In this document: positions 1 through 7,229 of the stretch, piece after piece
How the letters are laid out: each line of letters starts with the position of its first letter
Position numbering within the stretch: position 1 is the stretch's first letter
Assembly (NCBI GenBank): GCA_011620045.1
Contig: WOZY01000282.1
Location: forward strand, 1-9,218
DNA: 9,218 nt
Direction of reading: 5' to 3'
Source of the DNA: Mesotoga sp.
Lineage (GTDB): Bacteria; Thermotogota; Thermotogae; Petrotogales; Kosmotogaceae
Notes under the pieces: generated by a model
The model's database searches: none
What the model saw: the letters and a program-made list of their open reading frames with translations, nothing else
What the model was told of the DNA's origin: nothing
Translations under genes and position numbers: made by a program

Positions 1-5
1 TAAAC

Positions 6-12
6 GAGGAGG
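6..12 (+). promoter_or_regulatory. Ribosome binding site of the pilB-like gene
   Basis: GAGGAGG lies 8 bases before the TTG codon at 21 and decides that unusual start. There is no ATG or GTG in frame nearby at the equivalent position. The TAA at 1-3 could be the end of an upstream gene, but too little is visible to say. Confidence 0.7.
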
Positions 13-20
13 AATAGTAG

Positions 21-1715
21 TTGAGAGTCTATAAGAGACTCGGAGAGCTACTCATTGATCAAGGTCTCATTAGTGAGGATACTCTCAAGCAGGCTGTAGC
101 GCTGCAAAAAAAAGTAGGAAAGCCGATTGGCGAAGTTCTTGTTGGAATGGGTATCATTTCGTGGGAGGACATCTACGATTCTCTTTCCAAACAGTACGGC
201 CTCAAGGTACTTGATGATATACCTAATTTGCTTTCTCCAGAAGTTCTCAGAATGATTCCCAAGCCGGTTGCGGACAGGCTTAACGTGATTCCAATCGATT
301 TTCTTCCCGAAGGCAACGTTCTGAAAGTGGTGACAACCGATGTTCTTAAGGTTCCACAAATAGACAGAGAGCTCTCGTTTTTGACTGGAAATAAGATACT
401 AACTCTTCTTGTACCTCCCCCAATGTTTGATGCACTTTATAAATCCTCTTACGAGGAGTCTGCTTCTAGCGAGATCATAGACAACACTTTCAGCATAGAA
501 CAGCACACGGAAATAGATCTAGAGGATGACAAACAGGACGAAACCGATGATACTCCCGTCGCAAAGTTCATAAACTCACTTCTTGACAACGGCATCAGAA
601 ACGATGCCAGTGACGTCCATCTCGAACCTTACGAAAAAATAGCCATTGCCAGACTGAGAGTCGACGGGGTTTTGAGAAAAGTTCTCAGTTATCCTAGAAA
701 GGCTCACAACTCGGTTGTATCAAGAATCAAAGTAATGTGTAATCTGGATATCTCAGAGAAGAGAATGCCTCAGGATGGAAAGTTCTATATTAGAAGGGGC
801 AATGAGCAGTTCGACATGAGAGTTTCGACAATGCCAACAATTTTCGGCGAGAAAGTTGTCATGAGAATTCTTAGGGTCTCAAATGCGAAGAAGAAGCTTG
901 AAGATCTCGGACTCTCCGACTACAACAGGGAACGTTTCGAGAGTATTATCAGCTCTCCTTATGGAATCATACTAGTTTCAGGACCTACAGGGAGCGGGAA
1001 ATCTACAACTTTGGTAGCCGTTCTCAATCAGGTTACTTCCGAGAGGGTAAACGTCTTGACCGCTGAGGACCCAGTCGAATACACCATAGAAGGCATCTCT
1101 CAATGCCAAGTCAATACGGACATTGGATTGACTTTTGCGAGATACCTGCGATCTTTCTTGCGTCAGGACCCCGACATAATTATGGTCGGTGAAATACGAG
1201 ACAGAGAGACTGCCCAGCTTGCAATAGAGGCATCGCTCACCGGGCATCTTGTTTTCTCGACGATTCACACGAATAGCGCCGCAGGTGCGGTGGCCCGACT
1301 TGTAAATATGGGGGTGGATCCCTTCTTGCTCGGTACCTCACTGATTGGCGTCATGGGACAGCGACTGGTAAGAAAGCTGTGCAACAACTGTAAAGTGAAG
1401 ATTCCTGTGCGAGAAGAAGTAAGAAAGCTAGCCTCCACTATCTATCCTAACCGCGAGGATTTCACCGAATATATCCCGGGAAATGGCTGCCCCGAATGTC
1501 GAGGGATGGGATATAGGGGAAGAACAAGCATCAGCGAAATCCTGGTAGTGAACAACAATCTTCGACAGCTTATCGGCAATAACGCTTCAGAAAGGGAGCT
1601 TGCAGCTGCTGCGGTCTCCTCGGGAATGCGAACTCTCTACAATGACGGCGTTCAAAAAGTTCTTGACGGAGTAACCTCACTTGAAGAGATCAAGAGAGTG
1701 GCAATAGAATACTGA
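21..1715 (+). CDS. pilB: Type IV pilus assembly / type II secretion ATPase (PilB/GspE family)
   Basis: This is a cytoplasmic hexameric ATPase that powers pilus or pseudopilus extension at the inner membrane. It is 564 residues, a normal length for the family. Residues about 5-150 form an MshEN/GspE N-terminal domain (GELLIDQGLISEDTL start). The ATPase core follows, with Walker A GPTGSGKST at 321-329 (Lys327), an Asp box around TAEDPVEYT, an atypical Walker B DIIMVGEIRD at 385-394 with Glu391, and a His box around TGHLVFSTIHT. Two Cys pairs, C454-x2-C457 and C490-x2-C493, make the zinc-binding site seen in PilB/GspE. The start is TTG, supported by a strong GAGGAGG site 8 bases upstream. No pilC, pilT or pilin gene is visible in the window, so whether it serves pili, secretion or DNA uptake cannot be settled here. 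Family assignment is secure; the choice between PilB and GspE is inference. Confidence 0.93.
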   Translation: MRVYKRLGELLIDQGLISEDTLKQAVALQKKVGKPIGEVLVGMGIISWEDIYDSLSKQYGLKVLDDIPNLLSPEVLRMIPKPVADRLNVIPIDFLPEGNVLKVVTTDVLKVPQIDRELSFLTGNKILTLLVPPPMFDALYKSSYEESASSEIIDNTFSIEQHTEIDLEDDKQDETDDTPVAKFINSLLDNGIRNDASDVHLEPYEKIAIARLRVDGVLRKVLSYPRKAHNSVVSRIKVMCNLDISEKRMPQDGKFYIRRGNEQFDMRVSTMPTIFGEKVVMRILRVSNAKKKLEDLGLSDYNRERFESIISSPYGIILVSGPTGSGKSTTLVAVLNQVTSERVNVLTAEDPVEYTIEGISQCQVNTDIGLTFARYLRSFLRQDPDIIMVGEIRDRETAQLAIEASLTGHLVFSTIHTNSAAGAVARLVNMGVDPFLLGTSLIGVMGQRLVRKLCNNCKVKIPVREEVRKLASTIYPNREDFTEYIPGNGCPECRGMGYRGRTSISEILVVNNNLRQLIGNNASERELAAAAVSSGMRTLYNDGVQKVLDGVTSLEEIKRVAIEY

Positions 1716-1742
1716 CCGAGCCTTCTTTCAGCTGTTAATATA

Positions 1743-1768
1743 CATACTTACGCATACTCAAACATACT
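1743..1768 (+). repeat. Three CATACT repeats at 10-base period
   Basis: CATACT occurs at 1743-1748, 1753-1758 and 1763-1768, followed by a related CATAAT at 1771-1776. The exact 10-base step is close to one helical turn, which would place the units on one face of the DNA. That arrangement suits a regulator binding site, although a chance tract in AT-rich DNA is possible. The repeats are directly visible; a regulatory function is inference. Confidence 0.5.
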
Positions 1769-1823
1769 TGCATAATGTGTGATTAGTCGTCTTTTATCGC
1801 GAATAGCAGCAGATTGCCCAAAT

Positions 1824-1885
1824 AGCCTCCAATTTCCGATAGTGATAGTATTGGATTGAATAATCTAAAATTCGGATTGGAGGTT
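1824..1885 (+). promoter_or_regulatory. Hairpin predicted to sequester the ord ribosome binding site
   Basis: CCTCCAAT (1826-1833) is exactly complementary to ATTGGAGG (1876-1883), which contains the ord Shine-Dalgarno sequence. After a 2-base bulge (1834-1835), CCGA (1836-1839) pairs with TCGG (1872-1875). The outer end can be extended by one G-U and one A-U pair (1824-1825 with 1884-1885). Inside the loop, TTGGATT (1851-1857) can pair with AATCTAA (1862-1868) around a GAAT loop, with one G-U wobble. The fold would block initiation at ord unless opened, as in translational riboswitches or protein-controlled leaders. No U tract follows, so it is not an intrinsic terminator. The base pairing is seen; the regulatory role and any ligand are inferred. 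Confidence 0.6.
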
Positions 1886-1890
1886 TCTTT

Positions 1891-2916
1891 ATGGCTTACA
1901 GAGTTTTGGTGTGGGGCCTGGGTGCAATGGGAAGCGGAGTGGCGAGAAATATTTTGAAGAAGGAAGATCTCAGGCTGGTAGGTGCGGTTGAAAAGGATCC
2001 AGAGAGAATTGGAAAAGACCTCGGAGAGTATCTTGGCGGAGAAAAAACAGGAAGCCTTGTTTACTCAGACATCGAGAAGGCGATAGTTGAAACGAGACCT
2101 GACATTGTAGTAATCGCTACAAATTCCTTCGTCAAAGAAGTCCTTCCAAAGATAGAGGCGGCTGCCAGACACCATGTTGACATTCTTACAATAGCCGAAG
2201 AAATGGCTTTCCCGTTCGTCTCGCATCCCGAAGAATCGGAAGTACTCGAGAACATAGCCTGGCGTTATGGGGTGTCCATCCTAGGTACGGGAATCAACCC
2301 CGGATTCGTGCTGGATCTCCTCATAATAGCTATGACCGGAGCGTGTCTCAAAGTTAACAGAATCGAGGCTAGAAGAATCAACGATCTTTCTCCATTTGGA
2401 AAGACTGTGATGGAGACTCAAGGAGTGGGGACCTCTCCTGAAGAGTTCAGAAAGGGTATCGAGAAGGGAGATATCGTCGGTCACATTGGATTTCAGCAAT
2501 CGATAGCGATGATTGGCAATGCACTGGGCTGGGAGATAGACAGAATTGAAGAGAGTCGAGAGCCAATCATCTCAAATACAGAGAGAAAGACAGCAGTAGC
2601 CCATGTGAAACCGGGAATGGTAGCTGGCTGTAAGCATGTAGGACGCGGTTATTGCGGTGAAAAGCTCATGATAGAGTTGATTCATCCTCAACAGATCCTT
2701 CCAGAAGCAGAAGGGGTGGACACTGGAGATTACATAGATATCTACGGCGACCCGGAAATCCATCTTTCGATAAAACCCGAAATTCCCGGCGGAAAGGGAA
2801 CGATTGCCCTTGCGACAAATATGATTCCTGCAGTGATAGAAGCGGCTCCAGGACTTATCGAAATGAGCGAGCTTCCTATTCCAAGGTGCCTGATAGACGA
2901 AATAAAGGAGATGTAA
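1891..2916 (+). CDS. ord: 2,4-diaminopentanoate dehydrogenase
   Basis: Ord oxidatively deaminates (2R,4S)-2,4-diaminopentanoate to 2-amino-4-oxopentanoate and ammonia using NAD(P)+, the second step after the mutase in oxidative ornithine degradation. The 341-residue protein opens with a Rossmann nucleotide-binding motif, GLGAMGSG with the key glycines at 9, 11 and 14. It has the overall shape of the DapB-like dehydrogenases, with a C-terminal segment around residues 300-335 ([19 protein letters not shown]) typical of this family. The ATG start has GGAGG at 1879-1883, seven bases upstream, and that site lies inside the predicted leader hairpin. It is the first gene of the operon, and ortA begins 2 bases after its stop. 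Family homology alone could fit other dihydrodipicolinate-reductase-like enzymes; the ortAB/oraSE neighbours make the specific assignment strong. Confidence 0.92.
   Translation: MAYRVLVWGLGAMGSGVARNILKKEDLRLVGAVEKDPERIGKDLGEYLGGEKTGSLVYSDIEKAIVETRPDIVVIATNSFVKEVLPKIEAAARHHVDILTIAEEMAFPFVSHPEESEVLENIAWRYGVSILGTGINPGFVLDLLIIAMTGACLKVNRIEARRINDLSPFGKTVMETQGVGTSPEEFRKGIEKGDIVGHIGFQQSIAMIGNALGWEIDRIEESREPIISNTERKTAVAHVKPGMVAGCKHVGRGYCGEKLMIELIHPQQILPEAEGVDTGDYIDIYGDPEIHLSIKPEIPGGKGTIALATNMIPAVIEAAPGLIEMSELPIPRCLIDEIKEM
2904..2910 (+). promoter_or_regulatory. Ribosome binding site deciding the ortA start
   Basis: AAAGGAG sits inside the end of ord, 8 bases before the ATG at 2919. It favours that ATG over the in-frame GTG at 2886, which would lie within ord and has no comparable site. 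Confidence 0.75.
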
Positions 2917-2918
2917 GT

Positions 2919-3230
2919 ATGAGTGCAATAAAGGGGCAATGGGTGCAAATCCACCGGATTCTTCTTAATCCAGGAGAGAGAGCGCCCTCAGTGCCCGAAG
3001 ACACTGGAAACCTTCCTCTCGAACTGAGGGTAAGGGGCTTTCTACTGGAAGAAAAGGCCGAAGTCGGTGAATTAGTGACAATAGAGACAGCCGCAGGAAG
3101 AAAAGTACACGGAAAAATAGAGTCTGTCGAACCGACACATGAGCACAACTTCGGAGACTATATCCCGGAGCTGGCTGAAGCGGGGATGGAACTTACAAGA
3201 TGGCTAACTGGCGGCGATGAAGATGAATGA
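2919..3230 (+). CDS. ortA: 2-amino-4-oxopentanoate thiolase, alpha (small) subunit
   Basis: OrtA is the small partner of OrtB in the thiolase that cleaves 2-amino-4-oxopentanoate with CoA to acetyl-CoA and D-alanine. The protein is 103 residues from the chosen ATG. It carries the family's recognisable stretches: an N-terminal GQWVQIHRILLNPGERAP, then VPEDTGNLPLELRVRGFLL, a central VGELVTIETAAGR and a C-terminal HEHNFGDYIPEL. There are no membrane segments or signal peptide, so it should be cytosolic. The start is set by AAAGGAG 8 bases upstream; an upstream GTG at 2886 would add 11 residues read from the ord end and is less likely. Its stop overlaps the start of ortB by 14 bases, which suggests coupled, balanced synthesis of the two subunits. 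The acidic GGDEDE tail coincides with the ortB start region. Confidence 0.9.
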   Translation: MSAIKGQWVQIHRILLNPGERAPSVPEDTGNLPLELRVRGFLLEEKAEVGELVTIETAAGRKVHGKIESVEPTHEHNFGDYIPELAEAGMELTRWLTGGDEDE

Positions 3231-4647
3231 CAATTCCTATAATTCGGTTATGTCCAGGAGAAAAGAGATAATGAAGGCCTCTGTAGGAGTCGATTACGAC
3301 AGGTATGAACTGGATGGAATCGCTTTTGACTACGAAGCACTTATGAAAGATACATCTTATCCCATTGAGGAGATAAGAAAAATCCAGGCAGAGACTGGCG
3401 TCGGAGACACCCCTCTCATTGAACTGAAGAACATCACAAGACTAGTCAGATCGATTAGCGAACCTGGTAAGGGAGCCACAATCTTCCTCAAAGACGAAGC
3501 GACAAACCCATCTGGAAGCTTCAAAGACCGACGAGCCTCGATTAGTGTTGCGAGGGCGAGAGAGCTTGGCTACAGAGGCGTTATTGCCGCCACAAGTGGG
3601 AACTATGGAGCCGCAGTAGCTTCTCAGTCGATGAAGAGAGCTCTCAAGTGCATAATAGTTCAAGAGTGTTACGATAGCAAAGGGAGAGGTCAGCCGGAAA
3701 TTCTCGAGAAGGCACGCGCCTGCGAAGCATATGGCGCAGAAGTAGCACAACTGACAGTCGGCCCCGAACTCTTCTATTACTTTCTTTTATTACTCGAAGA
3801 GACTGGATTCTTTAATGCCTCGCTCTATACCCCTTATGCGATTGCTGGAATCGAAACGCTGGGCTACGAGATCGTGGAGCAGTCTCAAAGCGTGATAGGC
3901 AAGAATCCCGATTATGTACTTGCAACGCATGCGGGGGGAGGCAATCTCACGGGAACGGCTAGGGGCCTTCTTAAGGCTGGAGCAGACACCACTGAGATCA
4001 TAGGTGTGAGTGTCGATCTTTCGGGTCTTCATATGGCAAGCGATTCTGACTTCAACAGAAAGTCCTTCACAACAGGTCATACGGGATTCGGTATTCCCTT
4101 CGCCGTTCTTCCCGACAGATCCGATGTTCCAAGAAATGCAGCGCGCGCATTGAGATATATGGACAGATATCTTCTCGTTACGCAAGGTGAGGTTTTCTAT
4201 GTTACCGAGATGCTTGCGAGACTCGAGGGCTTACAGCGCGGCCCAGCGGGCAATACAAGCTTGACTGCTGCAATAGCTCTCGCTAAAGAGCTGCCCGAAG
4301 ATAAGACGATAGTTGTTCAGGAGACCGAGTACACAGGAGCGGGCAAATTGCCGAGCGCCCAACTGACATTCGCCAGAAACAACGGAATCGAGATCATCCG
4401 AGGTGATCCGATTGCCAAAGACTCTCCTGGCAGGACGATATCGATTCCCGAAGGCTACTCACAGATCGCCTACAAAGAAGTGAACATGACTGAGCTAAAA
4501 AAATCTTATATAAAGCAGCTTTTGAAACAGGGGGTTACGCTGATCGAGAGCGACTATGATTACCTTTCCGCAGAACTAAAGATCAGTGTGGCCGAAGCCA
4601 AGCAATTGGTTAAGGAGGTAAGCGGCAATGTCGATCCAGAGAAATGA
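3217..4647 (+). CDS. ortB: 2-amino-4-oxopentanoate thiolase, beta (PLP) subunit
   Basis: OrtB is the catalytic PLP-dependent subunit of the CoA-dependent thiolase giving acetyl-CoA and D-alanine from 2-amino-4-oxopentanoate. It is 476 residues and belongs to the fold-type II (threonine synthase/tryptophan synthase beta) family. PSGSFKDRRAS places the PLP Schiff-base lysine at Lys103, and HAGGGNLTG at about 238-246 is the glycine-rich loop that holds the PLP phosphate. The last 70 or so residues, after MTELKKSYIKQLL, look helical and are separate from the PLP core; they could contact OrtA, which is inference. ATG at 3217 and ATG at 3223 are both possible starts, with only a weak GGCGG upstream; translation is probably coupled to ortA. 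Without OrtA beside it, it would be annotated only as a threonine-synthase-like protein. Confidence 0.91.
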   Translation: MKMNDNSYNSVMSRRKEIMKASVGVDYDRYELDGIAFDYEALMKDTSYPIEEIRKIQAETGVGDTPLIELKNITRLVRSISEPGKGATIFLKDEATNPSGSFKDRRASISVARARELGYRGVIAATSGNYGAAVASQSMKRALKCIIVQECYDSKGRGQPEILEKARACEAYGAEVAQLTVGPELFYYFLLLLEETGFFNASLYTPYAIAGIETLGYEIVEQSQSVIGKNPDYVLATHAGGGNLTGTARGLLKAGADTTEIIGVSVDLSGLHMASDSDFNRKSFTTGHTGFGIPFAVLPDRSDVPRNAARALRYMDRYLLVTQGEVFYVTEMLARLEGLQRGPAGNTSLTAAIALAKELPEDKTIVVQETEYTGAGKLPSAQLTFARNNGIEIIRGDPIAKDSPGRTISIPEGYSQIAYKEVNMTELKKSYIKQLLKQGVTLIESDYDYLSAELKISVAEAKQLVKEVSGNVDPEK

Positions 4648-5011
4648 TGATTTCGAGAAGAGAAGCTTACATCTGCAAAATCTTTCAGATGAAGAGCTTG
4701 ACAGACGATTCTGGGAACTTGCAGAAAGAATTGTAGAGCCCCTGATAGACCTTGCAGAGACCAATACCAGTCCTTCGATTGAACGCTCCGTGCTCTTGAG
4801 AATGGGACTGGACAGCTTCCAGGCCAGCGCAATTGTCACCAGGGCCAACGAACATGGCTTGCTGGGTAAGGGAGCCGGAAACCTTGTAATCACCTATGCA
4901 AGGAACAACTCGTTAACCCTGGAGAAAGCCGTTGAAGATCTCGTGACCGGAAAGGGCTGGGAACAGCTGGCCTCTTCTTTTAGAGGGGGTGGAAGAAATG
5001 CTGCCCGTTAA
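4628..5011 (+). CDS. oraS: D-ornithine 4,5-aminomutase, S (small) subunit
   Basis: OraS is the small structural subunit of the adenosylcobalamin- and PLP-dependent mutase that moves the terminal amino group of D-ornithine to C4, giving (2R,4S)-2,4-diaminopentanoate. The 127-residue protein is soluble and largely helical. It carries the family-like middle SIERSVLLRMGLDSFQASAI and the GLLGKGAGNLVI stretch. It matches the usual OraS size of about 120 residues. An excellent site, AAGGAGGT at 4612-4619, lies 8 bases before the ATG, inside the end of ortB, and the two genes overlap by 20 bases. The oraE start lies inside its last codons, so the two subunits are likely made together. It has no catalytic motif of its own; identification rests on sequence resemblance and on oraE next to it. 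Confidence 0.9.
   Translation: MSIQRNDDFEKRSLHLQNLSDEELDRRFWELAERIVEPLIDLAETNTSPSIERSVLLRMGLDSFQASAIVTRANEHGLLGKGAGNLVITYARNNSLTLEKAVEDLVTGKGWEQLASSFRGGGRNAAR
4982..4992 (+). promoter_or_regulatory. Ribosome binding site deciding the oraE start
   Basis: AGAGGGGGTGG within the end of oraS ends 5 bases before ATG 4998. The alternative GTG at 4989 overlaps this purine tract and has no site of its own upstream, so ATG 4998 is preferred. Confidence 0.65.
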
Positions 5012-7196
5012 TGAGAAGCTCAAAGTCGAGGAGATATTGAAGGATCTGGAGCATTACGCTCCCAAGAGAAAGGGTTGGACCTGGAGGAAGAGACTTCCGC
5101 AAGGTACGAAGATCGACGGTTTCAATTACGACGAGATTTCAGAGCCTCTCGCGAACAGTATCGGTCTTCCCGCTTCTCACTATTTCGATAACATAGATCC
5201 GCAACCCGATTCCGTAATAACCTCAGAGATAGCATCAGGGAGGTTTGAAGACGACATCAGAAGGATGAGAATGGCCGCCTGGCACGGAGCAGACCACATT
5301 ATGGTTATCAGGACACTCGGTCAGAGTCACATCGACGGTCTGATTGAGGGAACTCCCGAGGGAATCGGAGGAATCCCGATAACCAGGAAGCAGCTAAGAG
5401 CTACAAGAAAGGCTCTAGACATCATAGAAGAAGAAGTCGGCAGACCGATCAACTTCCATTCTTATGTAAGTGGAGTGGCAGGCCCGGAGATTGCAGTTCT
5501 CTTTGCAGAAGAGGGAGTTAACGGTGCTCATCAGGATCCGCAGTACAACATTCTGTACAGGGGGATTAATCCTGTCAGATCCTTTGTAGATGCAGCCGTT
5601 GCGAAGAGAATTATGGCTAGCGTCGATATGCTTCAGATAGACGGTGCTCACAACGCCAACGCCTCCGCGAAGAGAGCCTGGAAAGTAATGCCCGAACTTC
5701 TTGTTCAGCACGCAATCAATTGCGCTTTTTCCGTGAAGGCAGGTATGAAAAAGGGTTCGATAGCTCTTTCGACAGTTCCGCCCGTCGTTTCTCCGGCTCC
5801 GGAATTCAAACTGAATTTTGTTTATGCTTTGACTCTTCGAGAGCTTTTCAAAGAGTACAGATTCCGGGCTCAAATGAATACGAGATATATTGAATCGGAT
5901 CTCATTGACGCGACCAGGATTCACGTTCTTGACACTCTGATTTCCAGATTGACAACAGCAGACATCCAATCGACAATAACTCCCGATGAAGGCAGGAATG
6001 TTCCCTGGCACATAAACTCGATAAGGGGAGTCGAGACTGCAAAGCACACCCTGATAGCTCTCGATGGAATCAAAGATCTACTGAAGGTCAATGAGGAAGT
6101 TGTTAGACCTAAAATTCGTGAGATGAAAATGCGGGCAATCCTCATGATGGAAGAGATTCTTGAAGTCGGCGGATACTTTGAAGCCGTAGAAAAGGGCTTC
6201 TTTGTCGACAACGGTCAGTATCCCGAGCGAAACGGAGACGGAATAGCAAGGCAAAAAAACGGTGGAATTGGTGCGGGTAGTGTCGTTCCCAGAGATCCCG
6301 AGTATTTTGCACCAGTATCTGAGCACTTCGGATATAACAATGTTCCCGAAGGCTTGTCCTCCCCCGATGAGCCGATAGGCGGCTGTACACTCAAGGACAG
6401 ATCAAAGATAAAGTACATAGACGAACTGGATGAATCCGACAACGTCAATCTAAGGATTTCCCAGCAACTGCTGGATAGAGAAAAGGGTCTCATAAGTCCC
6501 GAGGTTGAATGGTGGGGTGACCGATGGGTTCAGCTCGATATGACAGTCCCAGACGATCCCGATCATTCGGAAGCAGCAGCTCTAGAGATTGCAAAAAGAA
6601 TGGGATTCACCGATGCATCTGTTATCAGCAAGACGGTGCTGCACCCTGTTGAAGGTACATATATTGAATTGAAGGCAAGGGTTCCATTCAAGATCGAGAG
6701 AGACTCTCTAAAACTGCCCGAAAAACCAGATTTATTGAGTGAAGAGGAAATCACTTCTTTTGTCCAGGAACATCCTATGAGAGTCGTTGCGGGGACTGTA
6801 GGCAACGATGAACACTCGGTTGGAATTAGGGAGATTCTAGATATCAAACATGGTGGAATCGAAAAGTTCGGCTTCAAGTACACCTATTTGGGAACGAGCG
6901 TTAGTCCCGAGAAGTTCATTGATGCGGCTGTGGAGACCGGCGCAGAAGCGATTCTTGTATCAACGATTATCACTCACAACGAGGTTCATGTGAGTAACAT
7001 GACGAAAATAGCTCAACTCGCTGTTGAAAAAGGTGTACGTGACAAAGTCATCATTATTTCCGGAGGAACTCAGATTACAAATGACCTTGCGGTGGCTTGC
7101 GGAATGGACGCTGGATTTGGACGTGGAACAAAGGGGATTCACGTAGCTTCATTCCTTGTGAAGAAAAAACGAGCACTTTCGGATAGGATCCAGTAA
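4998..7196 (+). CDS. oraE: D-ornithine 4,5-aminomutase, E (large, B12/PLP) subunit
   Basis: OraE is the catalytic subunit of the cobalamin/PLP radical mutase that converts D-ornithine to 2,4-diaminopentanoate. It is 732 residues from ATG 4998. The N-terminal two thirds form the TIM-barrel substrate/PLP region (HIDGLIEGTPEGIGG; MLQIDGAHNANAS). The C-terminal part is a Rossmann cobalamin domain with the base-off DxHxxG motif DEHSVG, where His606 would ligate cobalt. Lys617, exactly 11 residues later in ILDIKHGG, matches the His618/Lys629 pair that I recall for the Clostridium sticklandii enzyme; that Lys binds PLP in the resting state. Further cobalamin-domain signatures are LVSTIITHNEVH and VIIISGGTQITN. 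The coding region overlaps oraS by 14 bases. The single fused large chain argues against lysine 5,6-aminomutase, which is split differently. No truncation or missing key residue is seen. Confidence 0.95.
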   Translation: MLPVNEKLKVEEILKDLEHYAPKRKGWTWRKRLPQGTKIDGFNYDEISEPLANSIGLPASHYFDNIDPQPDSVITSEIASGRFEDDIRRMRMAAWHGADHIMVIRTLGQSHIDGLIEGTPEGIGGIPITRKQLRATRKALDIIEEEVGRPINFHSYVSGVAGPEIAVLFAEEGVNGAHQDPQYNILYRGINPVRSFVDAAVAKRIMASVDMLQIDGAHNANASAKRAWKVMPELLVQHAINCAFSVKAGMKKGSIALSTVPPVVSPAPEFKLNFVYALTLRELFKEYRFRAQMNTRYIESDLIDATRIHVLDTLISRLTTADIQSTITPDEGRNVPWHINSIRGVETAKHTLIALDGIKDLLKVNEEVVRPKIREMKMRAILMMEEILEVGGYFEAVEKGFFVDNGQYPERNGDGIARQKNGGIGAGSVVPRDPEYFAPVSEHFGYNNVPEGLSSPDEPIGGCTLKDRSKIKYIDELDESDNVNLRISQQLLDREKGLISPEVEWWGDRWVQLDMTVPDDPDHSEAAALEIAKRMGFTDASVISKTVLHPVEGTYIELKARVPFKIERDSLKLPEKPDLLSEEEITSFVQEHPMRVVAGTVGNDEHSVGIREILDIKHGGIEKFGFKYTYLGTSVSPEKFIDAAVETGAEAILVSTIITHNEVHVSNMTKIAQLAVEKGVRDKVIIISGGTQITNDLAVACGMDAGFGRGTKGIHVASFLVKKKRALSDRIQ

Positions 7197-7200
7197 CATC

Positions 7201-7225
7201 GAAGGCGGCATATGCCGACTTCTTT
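7201..7225 (+). terminator. Palindrome after oraE, possible terminator or operator
   Basis: The 22 bases at 7201-7222 form an almost perfect inverted repeat centred on CATATG: four pairs (GAAG with CTTC), one G/A mismatch, then CGGCAT with ATGCCG. It starts 4 bases after the oraE stop and is followed by only TTT before GGG, so the U tract is poor. It could be a weak intrinsic terminator ending the ornithine operon, an mRNA 3' stabilising hairpin, or a dimeric regulator site just upstream of the -10-like element of the next gene. The symmetry is seen; the function is inferred. Confidence 0.5.
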
Positions 7226-7229
7226 GGGT

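Larger units (their letters stand above)
1716..1890 (+). promoter_or_regulatory. Non-coding leader between pilB-like gene and ord
   Basis: This 175-base spacer holds no convincing open frame and no intrinsic terminator for the upstream gene. It contains three CATACT units with a 10-base period (1743-1768), a weak -10-like CATAAT at 1771-1776 without a good -35, and a long inverted repeat covering the ord ribosome binding site (1824-1885). It is the longest non-coding stretch in the window and the likely control region of the ornithine operon. I saw no match to the conserved cobalamin (B12) riboswitch box or to T-box elements. The exact promoter cannot be placed confidently. Confidence 0.55.

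Noticed and set aside
1716..1890. Cobalamin (B12) riboswitch or T-box upstream of the B12-dependent operon
   Set aside because: I could not find the conserved B12 box or T-box sequence, and the 175-base spacer is short for a full B12 riboswitch. A covariance-model search (Infernal with the Rfam cobalamin and T-box models) would settle it.
2886..2918. GTG start extending ortA upstream by 11 residues
   Set aside because: There is no ribosome site before it, it overlaps ord, and the extension lacks family resemblance; ATG 2919 has AAAGGAG at ideal spacing.
3790..4185. 131-codon reverse-strand open frame inside ortB
   Set aside because: It is antisense to the PLP core of ortB, with no recognisable motif; a frame shadow.
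5415..6047. 210-codon open frame on the reverse strand inside oraE
   Set aside because: It lies wholly opposite a well-supported gene, has no recognisable domain or ribosome site, and its translation looks like a shadow of oraE codons (Cys/Arg/Ser-rich, low complexity).
4998..7196. Lysine 5,6-aminomutase instead of ornithine aminomutase
   Set aside because: That enzyme splits the barrel and cobalamin domains differently between its subunits, and its neighbours are not OrtA/OrtB; the small OraS plus fused OraE layout fits ornithine.
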